From Sternotherus odoratus (lineage: Eukaryota > Chordata > Testudines > Kinosternidae), in assembly GCA_032164245.1 (NCBI GenBank), contig JAVMKO010000006.1:35800319-35864318 (forward strand): 64,000 nt of DNA. The letters are read 5' to 3'. The notes under the pieces were generated by a model. The model saw only the letters and a list, made by a program, of their open reading frames with translations, was not told the origin of the DNA and did no database searches. Positions within the stretch are counted from its first letter, which is position 1. Every line of letters starts with the position of its first letter. This document shows positions 28,401 to 38,869 of this stretch, piece after piece. A program made the position numbers and the translations under genes.

Positions 28401-31400
28401 AATGGGGTTCTGGTCCATGTCTGGGGCTCCTAGGCACTACCACAATACAACTAAGAACTAATAAGAAGAATTGAAGTATCTTGTGGGAGCAAGACAGGAC
28501 TCCTTCAGTTCTAAACTCCCCAGAGCAGGGGGTACTGGGAAAGCATAGAACAGAGCAGGTGCTTCCTCAAAATAAATAAAGAATCCCTCATTGGAATAAA
28601 CCCACTGCTGGGCATGTGCACCAGTGGGCTCCAAAGCATCTTACTCAAACTTCTGTAACTCTCAGACTGGAATGCCATAGGGTCAATATTTAGGTTCTGA
28701 GAAAGTTTGGGGGGTGGCTAATGGAATCAGATTAGAGTTTACCATGTAAACAGGACTGGGAACCTAAATAAGGAGCGAGGTACTTGAACAAGAACTGGGC
28801 AAGAAAACAACAGGGTTTCACTTTCTGCTTTCTCTGATCCTGCAGTCTCACCCAGGTGAGCAAGCGTCAGTCACATAGTAACGCTATTGATTTTAATGGG
28901 GCTCCTCACCTGCATGATCAGGCCCATGCTAAATTACATATGTAAAGTACTTTGCTTTATATTTTCATCACCTGTGTTTCCAACAGCTCACATTATTAAT
29001 CATGATTGCGTTCCTGATAATGAGCAGTTTAAATAATAATAAATAAGCAGCAGCAGCACTTTTCCAGCTGCTTTACAAATATTAGTAAATCTCCACACAA
29101 CATTATCCCCACTTAACAGAAGGGGATTAAGGCACAGATTGGAGAAGGGACTTGTCCAAGGTCACACACCAAATCTGTGACAGAGCAGGAACAGAACCCA
29201 GGAGTCTTGGTTCTCACACATTGCCCCTTCAGATTAACTATGTTCTCTTCCTTGCCACAAAGCCGAGCTACTTGGATAGACCCTTTATTATTCCATTGAC
29301 CAGCCTCACATCCCTTTGCTATGTGGCCTAGGCAGCCTTGGAAAGTGAAGCCCAATGACTGGTTGAACCGGTCAGGCATTCAAATCTGAGCTAGGGATGC
29401 AGAACACATCCTGAAGCACGCGGATGGACAGCGGGCAGGACTTCAGCAGGCACATTCACACAAAGAGTACAAATGCGGCTGGTTCAATAATCTTCAACCC
29501 CCAGTGTGGGACATACCTAATACAGGAAGAGTCCCGATGATAAACACTCAGTGCAGCCCAAAGGGAGTTCAGAGAAGGGCTATATGAGTCATCAGGGCAG
29601 CGGAGGGGCCAACTTCAAACAGATGATTAAAGAAACTAAGTATTTCAGCTTGGCTGAGCAATGACTAAGGGAGGGATGTACTGTAGCTACAGAAGTCTGT
29701 GAAAACACTTTCATACTTAGATTCATTTATAATGGTCTTATAAAAAGGGTTAATAAATGATTAATAGAGATTATAAATATTTTATAAACAAAATTAGTAG
29801 GCATTACAGATGGTTATAAGCAACTTATTGATCCATCAGACCCTACAGCAATTAACCATTTATTTTCCTGTTCTAAAATTATTTATATAGGGGAGCCCCA
29901 AAATACCACGCCCCGCTATAGCGCGAATCCGCTTATAGCACAGGGCGTGCGGGGCTCCCGATGGCAGCGGTGCGTGGCACTTTGATGCCGCGCAACCCCG
30001 CAATAGTGCGACTCCGCGCTTACCGCGATCGGGATTTTTTGGCGCCCGATCGTCGTGGTATTGCGGGGTCCGACTGTAAATGCAACCTCAATATAAAAAA
30101 TGACCAGGTATCAGAAGGGTGTAAACCCCAGGGAGGAAAGGCAGGGATTGAAGCCAAGTGGTCTTGAAGTATTTCATAGTAATGATCACTTCTCACTAGA
30201 GCAATCGTCTCCTTGACACCTCCTCTCCTTTCCATCACACATCTCTGTAGCAACAGCTGCTCCCCTTCAGGAATACTGTTTGCTTATTTTAATGAAATGT
30301 AGCAGATAGGAGAAGCTAGTAGCGCATGACCAGCCAGCTCTTCACAGATTCCTAGCAAGTGCTCAGTGGGACCAGGCTTGGGAACTGCTGATCTAGGGTC
30401 AAACGGGGGAGGGGGGAGGGGGTGTAATTAGAGCTAACCAGACAGAATTAAGAAGATGAAGATTTAGGCTGATTCTCTTCCCAGCACCAAGAAGAAAGTC
30501 TGTGGAATCATCCTCCCAGGGAATTCCCATCACTTGAGACAGTGAAAACTACTCGGGACACACAACCCTTCTAATATAGGAAACGATCCTGCCCTGACCT
30601 GCTAGGAGAATGAGTGAACTAGGTGGATCTTTCTTACCATTAATTGTTATGATACTATGAAAAGAAAATTGTGAATTGCAGTGCTGTTTCTCTCTCTACG
30701 GCAGGCATTAGACCAGGGGTGGGGAACCTCTGGCCCGCGGGCCTTATACGGCCCGCCAAATAATTCTGTCCGGCCCACGGCGGGGCCGGGGATGCGCTGC
30801 AGCTGCCGGCCAGGGATGCGCGCGGGCTGCCAGGCGGGAGCGGCTCGCGCCTGGGGGAGCCGCCAGCACCACGCGGCCACCATTAGCCGGGCGGCAAACG
30901 GAGGAGCCGCGGGGAGCCAATGGTAAAGAGGGTGTGGGGGGGAGGCTGGGCTGGGGGGCAGGCAAGGGGGCGGTGGGGGGGAGGCCAGGCTGGGCGGGTG
31001 GGGAGGGGGGCAGGAGACTAGGCTGGATGGGGTGGGTGAGACGTGGGTGCGGGAGGGAAGGAGGTTTGGTGCGGGGGAGGCTGGGCTGGTCAGACATGGG
31101 GGGGCAGGAGGCTGGGTTGGGAGTGGGAGGGGGGGAGGAGGTTAGGTTCGGTGGGATGGGCCGGGCCAGGCAGGGGTGGGGGAGGAAAGGCGGTTAGATG
31201 GGGGGAGGCTGGGCGGGGGTAAATGAAGATCACCCCCTATACCTAGGCTGATAGCGGGAGCTGACTGGGGCAGGCGGCAGGACCCTGGCTGGCAAGGGGC
31301 CAGCGGGGGAAACCCCAAAGCAGTGCAGGGCTAAGCACTCCGCCTGCCACTGCTTTGGGGTTTCCCCCGCTGGTCCCTTGCCAGCTGGGGTCTCAGCTCC

Positions 31401-34400
31401 CGTTGCCAGCCTGGGTTTCCTGGGGGAGGAGCGGCCCGCGAATGACATTACAAATGTCCAAATGGCCCTTGACAGAAAAAAGGTTCCCCACCCCTGCATT
31501 AGACCAACTGAGAGTAACATCCTCTGGCTAGAAGTAGTGAGATGCAAGGCAGAGTCTCCTTCCTGGACCTTAGCCTTCACACATAACTCCTCCAGAATGG
31601 GACCTTGTACAGGTTTCCTAGGACTGGAATAAAAAAACCCAAAGAAAAAGGCTGATCCCCCATAGCTTTGATTCAGTGCAAAATTGAGGACCTGGTAACG
31701 GGTAGTGTTCTGCCTGTTAGTGGCAGACAGTCATTTCTCTGTTGGGAACTATTGTGCATGAGGCAGCTCATCACATCCAGAGAGCTTGACACCCAGCTGC
31801 TAAACACGCTCAACTCCCACTGACTTCAATGCAATCAGCACCTTGTAGGATCAGGCCCAGAGGCACTGGCCTTAGGAAGAGATTCACATGACACAGACCA
31901 ATTAAGATACCGTGTTTATCAGCTCGTATTTAGCCAGATAGCTCAGAGAAGCCTTGGGAGGAAGGTAGCATCTGCTCTGAAAAGACATTTCTGTTCAGAG
32001 AGGATGCAACTCATTTCCCCCTCACCTCTGGACTGAAGCAGGAAGCACTCCTTACAGGCTTTGGAGCTCAGCAGTACTACTAGCAGCGAGGGAAAAGAAA
32101 GGAGGGACACTCCAACTTCCCTCCAGGGCTCAGCCCTTGCAGAACACCCATCTCCTTCTGGTGAGGGGAGTGAGAAACCAGCTAGGACATGCCAAGCTCC
32201 CACTAGGATATTGGGATGGTGTTTTCTCCGCTCTACCTTTCTTCAGCTAAAAGAAGCTTTTGCATATCTAATACACACAATAAGCAGCTTTAGCCAGGAG
32301 GATTGGGCAATACCAACTCCTGCCATAGGCAGAAACTACACAAGACTTGCAGCCATTTTAGTAGTTTCTACATCCTGAACAGCAGTCAGGACTCCCTTTT
32401 CTAAATGAATGCTGTGAAATTTGCAGGAATGCCTTTTAGTTATGGTAAATCCGTACAGAAGAGCACTAGTGAAAATGCAGCTCCCTTCACGTAACTCAGG
32501 AGCTCAGCAGGAAACCCAAACTCACCCAATTCCCTCTGGGCAATAACATTTCCCAAGGAGCTAGTGCAGTGAGAACACAAGGGATGCAACCAAGTTCCAG
32601 GGACAGAAGAACATCACAGAAAGGACACAGGCACACAACCTAGCTAGAACTCAGTTTGTCTATTGATTGGCCTCCTCCTGAGGGACACCAGCAGGACTCT
32701 GTGATTCTTAAAGGGGAGCCTTCACAACTAGGGCATACTGCCAAGCACACCATAGATAAAATCAAAACCCAGTCTCCGATTTGACACCCTGGTCATTAAT
32801 TGCTGATATTATGTTTTTCAGTGAGGGCACGGCACCTTCCCAGCTCCTTTACTCCCATTGGCTTCAACATGGAATCTGATGTTCCCACCATTTCTGTGGC
32901 AACATGCAGGACTGTGACATTAGTGCAGGATGCATCAGCTAGAAAGGAGGGAAGTCCCTTTGAAACACAGGCTAGCAGTAAGAGCCAAGGGAAAGCAGGC
33001 AAATCATTAAGCCTGAGGCATGAGACTACCATCTTTTATTCTCCTGCGTGAAAGTCCCTTTTAAGGCAACCTCCACATGCATTGACAGGTTAGCCCTGCC
33101 AGTTTCCCTAGGAGAAACCAGCATCTACCCAGAATCCTCTAGTCCCACAAGGTCTACCTTTTCCTCAGTGTCTTCATCCTAGAATGTGATCAGCATGGGG
33201 GGAGGGAGTGCGGGGAAAAAAAGAGAGAAAGAAATTATTTAAAAAAAAAAAAAAAGAAACATGAAAATCCCCCAACACAAGCCTCTGGGTTTCAGCTTGG
33301 AACTAATAGAAGCAACACCTAAAGGACAGTGTGTGCCTGATTCTCCCCTGCCACACACCTCCTGTAATCATTCACGCTTGGAGAGTGAGTGACAACTCTC
33401 CCCACTCACAATGATGACATTTTACATCTGCTTTGTGTGCGTGTCAGTGAAACTGTCCAAGACAGGAGAGAGTTTGGCCATGAACATTCAACTGCAAAGG
33501 CAACAGGAGGCTGCTGCAAACCAGATGCTTGTCCAGGGACTGCCTAAGAAGAAAGCCAAGTTACCAAAAAAAAGCCAACAGAGAGTAGTCATTTCTCTCT
33601 AAAGAATGAAAGGTCCCAAACCACACACAGGTGCAGGGTAGAGTAGTAAAAAGGGGATTCTGGAGAATAAATACACCTTCGAAAGCACTAGAGCCCAGAA
33701 AGGATTCCAAGTTGCACAATCGAGTTATATGTGCAGCAGACTGGCAGCTATGTATTCTGGAGCCACTGCCTCCTGGGTACAACCAGATCCCCTACAGAAA
33801 CTGTGGTTCTGCATGATATATTACCCACACAGCTTTCATTCTTGGTGCACAGGACAGTGATAAGTAAGTTCTACTGCCTGTCCACTATCTGGACAGTGAC
33901 AGGAGCACATTAGCACCTTTAACTCTTTGGGCCCATATAGTCCATCAAAATACCTGTAAATACAACAGCAGAGGAGGTACTGGGAATGTCCATCATTAAT
34001 AGGCATCCAAGTACCACATGAAGGATGGGTCTTAAAGCCTAGTGACTTTAAGCTTCTACCATGATCCTAGTACCTTGGGTAGGGGAGGGGACTCAAGTCT
34101 AACAAACTTAAGGAAAAAATTATGAATAGTTTTTACTAACTAAAAACTAATTAAGTCACTACCTCTTGTTTTAACTAACACCAGCACTGTACACAGAGAA
34201 AGGGCAGACACTGCAGGGGTTCCATCTCACGGCCACGGATGGTAAGAAGGATTGAAGAATGATGGTTTGAGCCCTCTCAGACCTTTATGCCCTGGGATGG
34301 AACAGGAGGACAGCTAGGATACAGGCCCAACAGACACTGATGGCCAAAAATCTGATCTTGTGAGCATAGGGTGCATGAGCAACAAGAGTAGAAACCACGT

Positions 34401-36443
34401 GGGAAAAGATCACTCGACGAAAGCAGCGACATTCGTCACACTGCTTTTTGGGAGGCACTTCTGTGCAGATCCTCAGATTCCCCCATACCAGCATGTTCCA
34501 TATCACCATGCACATCTCTCCCATGGGAAATCATCACAGACCATGTCTGCCCTCCCCAACTCCTGTACAGTTACACATGTTGGAGATGCTAGGACTGCAC
34601 TCAGTCAGACATTCAACAGCACAGTAATGGGAAATACAGAATGGCACTGTGGGCCCCAGCAGTAAGAACAAGAATTCATCAGGGGTAGACCTTAACTGGT
34701 GAAGCAGGACCCCACAAGACATGCAGAAGCCTCTGCGATGGGCAATATCGGATTTAAGTGGCACCTTGGCTGCAAGCATGTTATCCTGTCCATGGTACCC
34801 ACCTCTCCAGTAGAAGCGGCAGAGGAATTTTTCCTGCTGAGACGATTCTCCTCTGGAAAGGAATCCTGGCGAGCTCGGCGGCCCATCTTTGCCATCTGGG
34901 GGGGGAAGGAGGGCAGAGAGCACGGTTACTGACAGTAGCAACTTGAGGGCAGTATGTACATGGTGACACAAAGAGAGAAACAGAATCCAAATAACTTCCC
35001 TAATGCAACATTAGCACTGCACTATAAGACTCATAAACAGGCCAAAAACAATACCAGCACCAGCACTTGTTCACTGCTCATACAGCCACCTCTGAACCAT
35101 CTTCCAAGGGGCCCCCTTTGTATGGCAAACACTCCCTGAACTGATCTACAAGGCCAGTAAATTCTCCTCCAAGTCCCACCTCCAAACCCACCTCAGCAGC
35201 AAGGTGCATTTAAAAAAACCCAATCAACTGGCAACAGCATCAGAGACAGCTGGGGAGAGCCAACACTTACATTTATTTTTGTAAGGACAAGATAAATCAG
35301 ATATAGATAAACACTGCATATTGGAGGATTGTATTCCTCTCCCTCAAGCACGGATTTCCTTACACCCCTCTGAATTTCCCCAACCCCCATTTTGTGAACT
35401 AGTTACATGAAATGTTGGCAATTTAGTGATTGCTTGGAAATTTTAATTTAAGTTGAAACATAGTAGATAATGCTTTCTTAGCCAAAGTGTATGATAAAAT
35501 ACATGCATCCGAGCTGGATGATCTGCCTGAGTCACAAGTACTATTTGTGCCTCTCTCCCCTGTTTAAAGGCAGAGCTGATGAGCCTCCACAGTGTTTTGT
35601 TTAGTGACCTCTTCATACTCTTGATACTCCCACTAACAACAGCTACAGCTGAGCATTCTTTTTCATCATTGATTAGTATTGTGTGTTCCGAAAGAAGCCA
35701 CCTTCTGCCTGATCACGTGAATGAACCAATGAGCCTGTCAACTGAAGGAATGGAAGTACCGGACACATGAGAAGCCACCGAAGATGAACACATTGGATTC
35801 AAAAAATTCATTAACAGAGTTGTGCATAATTATAACAAGAAACCGAGAAGGATGCAGCGGTAGTGCTTGATACAAGGCTCGAGTAGCCAACTTTAATTTG
35901 TGTGAGGATTTTAAAACACAAGTTAAATCTAATAAAATGGCCATGAAACATTTTTCAGTTGTTACTATGGTGCCACGCAGCCAGCCCACCTTCCCCCTCC
36001 GCCTCACCCCCATCGCCCCACCGCACCGCTGTAAAGTCACACACAGGCACTCCCCCTGCGAGCCCTTTGGATGCCCTGCGCGGTCTTGGACTAGGGTATT
36101 ACAGGCCGGGGCTGGGTCTTCTCGCGTGGTTAGTGGGCCCCGGAGGGGGTCGCAGAGGGTGCGGGAGGACAGTAGAGCCCCGGGCTAAGGGGCACAACAA
36201 ACCCCGGCGAGCGAAGGAGGATAGAGGGAGGGGAGGGATAGAGGGGTCTCGGCGGGGCGCGCTCTCGCAGCCCGCCCTAGGCCCAGCAGCGGGGAGCAGC
36301 CCCGACCCCGCCGGGAAGGGGTACGGAGAGTCCCCCAGCACCCTGCTGGGGCCGGCGCGGGCTGAGCGCTCCCCGGGGTCGGCCCCTCTTACCCCGGCTC
36401 CCGCCCTGCGCGGCTCCTCGCCCAGCCCCAGCTCGGCCTCCAT
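7447..36443 (-). CDS. IFT43: Intraflagellar transport protein 43 homolog, 5' part, exons 1-5
   Basis: IFT43 is a subunit of the IFT-A complex, which drives retrograde transport in cilia. The visible exons on the minus strand are 36393-36443, 34803-34895, 20835-20902, 8092-8124 and 7447-7493. They join in phase (0, 0, 2, 1-nt and 2-nt carryovers consistent) without a stop. They give about 97 residues: an MEAELGLGEE start, then MAKMGRRARQ, PPRRQGGWADD, SGRKTAEEVE and HRLRQQSLEGSDDGG. These align in order with mammalian IFT43 (MEDLLDLDEE, AKMGRRAQQ, RQGGWA, RKASEEIEDF, RLRPQSLNGSD). The rest, about 110 residues beginning DIPIIPDLEEVQEEDF in human, was not found in 1-7446 and is probably outside the window. 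The gene is head-to-head with TGFB3, as in human. Confidence 0.9.
8092..8124 (-). CDS. IFT43: IFT43 coding exon 4 (33-nt microexon)
   Basis: The exon is 33 nt, between CTTGCAG and GTAAGT. It completes Lys71, then encodes SGRKTAEEVE and two bases of Asp82. It corresponds to the mammalian KxxRKASEEIED segment. It is too short for ORF-based calling and was recognised by phase and similarity. Confidence 0.9.
10325..10520. repeat. Interspersed repeat copy with TGTACAG...CACAATGGG core
   Basis: The copy contains the tgtacagtgccaacacaatg core seen also at 28,383 and ends in AATAATAATAA. The family is not assigned. Confidence 0.45.
13922..14014. repeat. GAGAGGG heptamer microsatellite
   Basis: About 13 head-to-tail copies of a 7-bp purine-only unit follow a G run. 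It has no stops in any frame, so it produces overlapping Gly/Glu/Arg reading frames (and a Ser/Pro/Leu frame on the other strand) that are not genes. Confidence 0.9.
14694..14840. mobile_element. Truncated hAT-type fragment
   Basis: GGGGGTTGGCAACCTTTGGC resembles the left end of the 17938 element (CAGGGGTTGCCAGCC), followed by a GC-rich 'gcagctcccagtggctgcgg' type body. No right end or target-site duplication was found. Confidence 0.45.
15298..15318. repeat. Poly(T) tract
   Basis: The tract is 21 consecutive T on the plus strand, which is A on the IFT43-transcribed strand. No retroposed body was recognised next to it. Confidence 0.9.
17580..17707. mobile_element. Short MITE with TA duplication
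   Basis: The inverted ends GGGTGGCCAGATGTCCCGAT and CTGTCTGGTCACCC are flanked by TA on both sides. The internal 'tcccgattttt' motif occurs at both ends in inverted arrangement relative to the TIRs. TA targets suggest a Tc1/mariner-type origin. Confidence 0.7.
17930..18376. mobile_element. Non-autonomous hAT element
   Basis: The element at 17938-18368 (431 bp) has ends CAGGGGTTGCCA and TTGGCTACCCCTG. The flanking octamers AAATAGAG and GAATAGAG match at seven of eight bases, a slightly decayed hAT duplication. Confidence 0.8.
18901..19216. mobile_element. Harbinger-like MITE, old
   Basis: The ends GGATTTGTCTACACA and TGCATAGATAAGCC are imperfect inverted repeats of the type seen at 40231. 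Internal inverted segments 'actgatttaact...aaaccaatata' occur twice. The flanks TGA/TTG are decayed. Confidence 0.5.
20835..20902 (-). CDS. IFT43: IFT43 coding exon 3
   Basis: The 68-nt exon follows TTCTTAAAG and ends AA|GTGAGT. It encodes GPPPKPPRRQGGWADDPV, then MAHS and the first two bases of Lys71. RRQGGWADD is an IFT43 signature. The phase fits exons 2 and 4 exactly. Confidence 0.93.
23205..23400 (-). mobile_element. CR1 LINE 3'-end fragment
   Basis: 'gaccagaggggaccactgtgattatctagtctgacc' type sequence is the antisense of a CR1 3' end familiar from sauropsid genomes. It is followed by the 'ttttttccagtaagagtgaatcc' segment. The copy is old and short. Confidence 0.65.
23871..24240. mobile_element. 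Harbinger-like MITE fragment
   Basis: The left end GGAGCTGGTCTACACTAC after TTA matches the TIR type seen elsewhere in the window. The right end is not clearly defined and its boundary is approximate. Confidence 0.45.
26346..28202 (-). mobile_element. CR1 LINE copy, 5'-truncated, with degenerate reverse transcriptase
   Basis: Read on the minus strand, the copy runs 28202 to 26346. It shows TSPGPDGIHTRVLKEL, then YLDFQKAFDKVPH (RT motif A), FADDIKLL (motif C, FADD) and the C-terminal VQRRATKMIRGLEWVPYAERL segment followed by the CR1 3' UTR. The frame is broken between these pieces, so it is inactive. It has the usual CR1 5' truncation; no target-site duplication is evident. Confidence 0.93.
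28345..28470. repeat. Interspersed repeat copy with TGTACAG...CACAATGGGG core
   Basis: This is the best-preserved of three copies in the window: 'tgtacagcccctagcacaat' followed by a 'ctcctaggcactac' segment and an ACAA/AATAA tail. The family is not assigned. Confidence 0.5.
29106..29205. repeat. MIR-like SINE fragment
   Basis: 'aaggggattaaggcacagat...cttgtccaaggtcacac...gaacagaacccagg' matches the general MIR core pattern. No tRNA-like head was recognised. Confidence 0.6.
29889..30085. mobile_element. CpG-rich short insert with inverted ends
   Basis: This is an isolated CpG-dense stretch inside AT-rich intron. Its ends are imperfect inverted repeats around AATACCACG (29,901) and CGTGGTATT (30,053). 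Repeated 'gctatagcgcgaatccgc' and 'gcgactccgcgcttaccgcg' phrases resemble pogo/Tigger-type termini. The density of CpG suggests a recent insertion or an unmethylated state. The family is uncertain. Confidence 0.45.
30706..31504. mobile_element. hAT element with perfect 8-bp TSD
   Basis: The element at 30714-31496 (783 bp) has ends CAGGGGTGGGGAACCTCTGG and GGTTCCCCACCCCTG. It is flanked by CATTAGAC on both sides (30706-30713, 31497-31504). The middle (30930-31210) is a G-rich tandem-like region. A 'gccggcgggggaaaccccaaagcagtg' type segment appears twice in inverted form at 31300-31380. No transposase remains. Confidence 0.9.
33239..33255. repeat. A-rich mononucleotide run
   Basis: About 15-17 consecutive A follow a purine-rich stretch on the plus strand. 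Confidence 0.8.
34803..34895 (-). CDS. IFT43: IFT43 coding exon 2
   Basis: The 93-nt, 31-codon exon has a CCCCCCAG acceptor and a GAG|GTGGGT donor. It encodes MAKMGRRARQDS, then ENRLSRKNSS and STGE. This matches the mammalian AKMGRRAQQ...ENHL..KNSS...TGE pattern residue for residue at the anchors. Confidence 0.92.
35560..35960 (+). pseudogene. hAT transposase C-terminal remnant
   Basis: A 63-codon open stretch at 35579-35770 reads SDLFILLILPLTTATAEHSF, which resembles the hAT dimerisation block (LPVT.ASAERSFS). Downstream sequence is degenerate and ends near an AATAAAA signal at about 35931. It lies in IFT43 intron 1, about 0.5 kb from exon 1. It is a fragment and cannot encode a working enzyme. 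Confidence 0.55.
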
Positions 36444-36560
36444 CCCGCAGCTGGGCCTCGCTCGAGCTGGGCTGGGCCCACCTCCGGCGTCCTTAACAAC
36501 CAAGCCCCGCCCACCCTTAAAGGGGCCGCCGCAGCGACTGAGGGAGAAGGCGCCAGTGGG
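36030..36560 (-). promoter_or_regulatory. CpG-island promoter of IFT43
   Basis: The stretch is GC-rich and CpG-dense, covering IFT43 exon 1 and the DNA upstream of it on the minus strand. The surrounding introns are CpG-poor. No TATA box is evident, which is usual for a ciliary housekeeping promoter. The boundaries are judged by eye. Confidence 0.65.
36393..36443 (-). CDS. IFT43: IFT43 coding exon 1
   Basis: The exon encodes 17 codons, beginning MEAELGLGEEPRR. The start context GGGATGG is strong. The donor GGG|GTAAGA is phase 0. It lies in a CpG island and matches the length and acidic character of mammalian IFT43 exon 1 (MEDLLDLDEE). This is the least conserved exon, so confidence is lower than for exons 2-5. 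Confidence 0.8.
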
Positions 36561-38189
36561 GTGAGGCCTCTGCCCTCCAGATGCTCAAACACCTCCCGCG
36601 GGGGGGGGGGAGGCCTGACACCCTGGGGAGGGGCCCTCCAGGGCCGCCTGCCTCCCTCAGCACCCCCCTGACTCCCTCTCTCGCCCATCCCACATTCTCC
36701 GTGGCTCAGTCCCCCCCTTCCTGCAACCCCATCTCCCGTCGGGGGTTCCCTGCGCCCCTCGCGCTCCTGCTTCACCCCACCTAACTGCTCCCCACCGCCT
36801 AGAATCCACTGCACCATCCCACCCCCCTGACACACAAGCCCTTCACCTCTCCCCTCACAAATTACACATAGGCAGGCTGAGGGTGGAAATTCTGACTCGT
36901 TGTCTATATGTAGCTAAAACTTCACTCTTTCTTCATGAAAACATGGTTGTCCCATAGTTGTCATTTCTAAATTAAATGACAATGAACAATTGTTGCTGTT
37001 CTGATTGTTTAAAGGCATTATTATATATTCTACTTGTTCAGCTTCGGTTATTGTGCCAGGGTTTCTCTGTACCATTCTTTTTAGTGTGTCTGACTCTCGC
37101 GTTGTCTTATTTGTTTGGTTTCATCGTCACTTTAATAAAAATTAAAATGTCATTGCCCCACCCATCTGATACAGTTAGTCAGAACTATGTAATATTTTAT
37201 TTCAAGTACAAGTAAAAATTCTCAGACGTAAATTAACATTAATGGTAATATCCATCTGGTTTAAGAATCAAATGTGATTATACAGAACAGCACTAGTCGA
37301 GTCCTCCACTACTGCTGCAGCTGAAAACTCCCTGTGATTGGGCCTTTGACTATATTTTGTTCCTGGTCCTCCTTCAGACCTGATGGGTCTGGAAATTAAC
37401 TACAGTCAAACATTCATATCTGCTTCTTGTCCCAGAACATACTTTACTACATATATATGCATGCACTTGCATTAATTAAATTAATTGTGGGAAACCCACA
37501 TTCTACCATTGCAGTGGTACAGGACAAAGAGAACAATATTTCCATCAAAAGCAATATATCCAGAAAGGCTGAGGGCTTTAGAAGGTCAGAGGGATTTCAA
37601 AGGCAACAGTGAAATATAATGTATCCATCACATTGCCTGCTTTGATCTCCTTAAGGATATCCTTAGCTTGGACTACATCAACTCCTGACTTGGATTCTGC
37701 AGTCAGGGCTGCCAAGTGCTAAGTATTTCTGGTGAAAGTCTCACTTGGTAGCCCTGCCATTCTTTCTCACAGCCCACATGGATTCTAACAGCCATGACTT
37801 GCCAGCAGTTGTGCCTCCAGCCACCAGAGACCACTCTGGTGCTTGCTGAACCAGGTGTCCTCCATGCTTCTACACTGGTTGGATTTCAGCCTAAAAGGAG
37901 CAACCAAGACCAGAAGAGATGGCAATGGAGACACAAAGCAAGTGGCCTTACACTGGGATCAGCCTTCCCCATCTGCCCCAGGCATGTCCCACCCTCCAGA
38001 GGATCCAGCACCGACCCACATAGCACCCACTCCAGGCAACCCAGCTGCCTCAGACTCCCCATTCAGTAGCCTCCTCTCCTTTCTCTGGAGGTGGGATGCT
38101 GGGTGGGTTCTGGAATGCCTGGGACAGCTGGGTGTAAGGATGGTGGGGTACCTGTGGTGGATGCTTGGGTCAGCTGAATTCCTCTAGAG

Positions 38190-38800
38190 ATTATAGAAGT
38201 GACAAAGAGTCCTGTGGCAGTTAGTCTTTAAGGTACTGTTGCAGGGTACCTTAAAAGTCCCGTAGAGACGAGGCTCACACACAGTGGCTAGATGGAAAGT
38301 AGTGAGTTTATTGAAGGTAGCGGCCATCTGGTGCTGGGGGAACCAGTCACAGCGTGGCCGCAGATGGAGGACCTGGCACATCGGAGCAATGCCCAGGGAA
38401 GAAGCCCGACACACATGGGCACACGGACACAGAAATACTCATGGTCATTTGCATCTCATGCATAGCTCATGAATAAGTAATGACATGTTATTCAGTCCTG
38501 CCTCAGTTTCCCTGTCTGGTTTCACACAAGCCGAGTTTCACACAGACCAAGTAAACAGCTCACACAGCTGAGAAGCTCTTCTCAGACACACACACACACA
38601 CGAGACAACAGGAACACAAGGCCATTCCCAGACTGATAACCTTAATTATGCGTTATCCTGGAGGCGAATTAGAAGCGTAACTGCGCCGCCTAACGATTGC
38701 CGTCACATTAATCTTCCGCTTACTACAGGTACCATAGGACTCTTTGTCACTTTCGCAATTCCAGACTAACATGGCTACCTCTCTGATTCTAGAGATTATG
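38190..38800. repeat. Turtle-type interspersed repeat split by a solo LTR
   Basis: 'ttagtctttaaggtac' at 38221-38236 continues in 'cataggactctttgtcac' at 38731, restoring the repeat phrase also present at 46,380. An inverted copy of the 'gacaaagagtcctgtggca' phrase sits at 38202-38220. The family name is unknown to me. Confidence 0.55.
38232..38732. mobile_element. Solo LTR with perfect GGTAC TSD
   Basis: The element at 38237-38727 (491 bp) starts TGTTGCAG and ends TACTACA. It is flanked by GGTAC at 38232-38236 and 38728-38732. The TG...CA ends, 5-bp duplication and size fit an endogenous retroviral solo LTR left after recombination. It contains an (AC) tract at about 38586-38601. No internal genes are present. 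Confidence 0.8.
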
Positions 38801-38869
38801 GAGAGGATGGGCACTGCTTCTTCAGTGACTGGTTCCCATTCCTATCGACTACGGAACTCTAGATCCACA

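Larger units (their letters stand above)
20903..34802 (-). other. IFT43 intron 2
   Basis: This 13.9-kb intron contains CR1 fragments (23205-23400, 26346-28202), a MITE at 23874-24240, an interspersed repeat near 28350, a MIR-like piece at 29106-29205, a CpG-rich insert at 29889-30085 and a hAT element at 30714-31496. A candidate microexon lies at 33158-33178, and an A run is at about 33239-33255. The rest is unassigned. Confidence 0.6.

Noticed and set aside
36976..37215. 79-codon hydrophobic frame suggesting a membrane protein
   Set aside because: AT-rich intergenic sequence, no homology recognised, no splice or promoter evidence.
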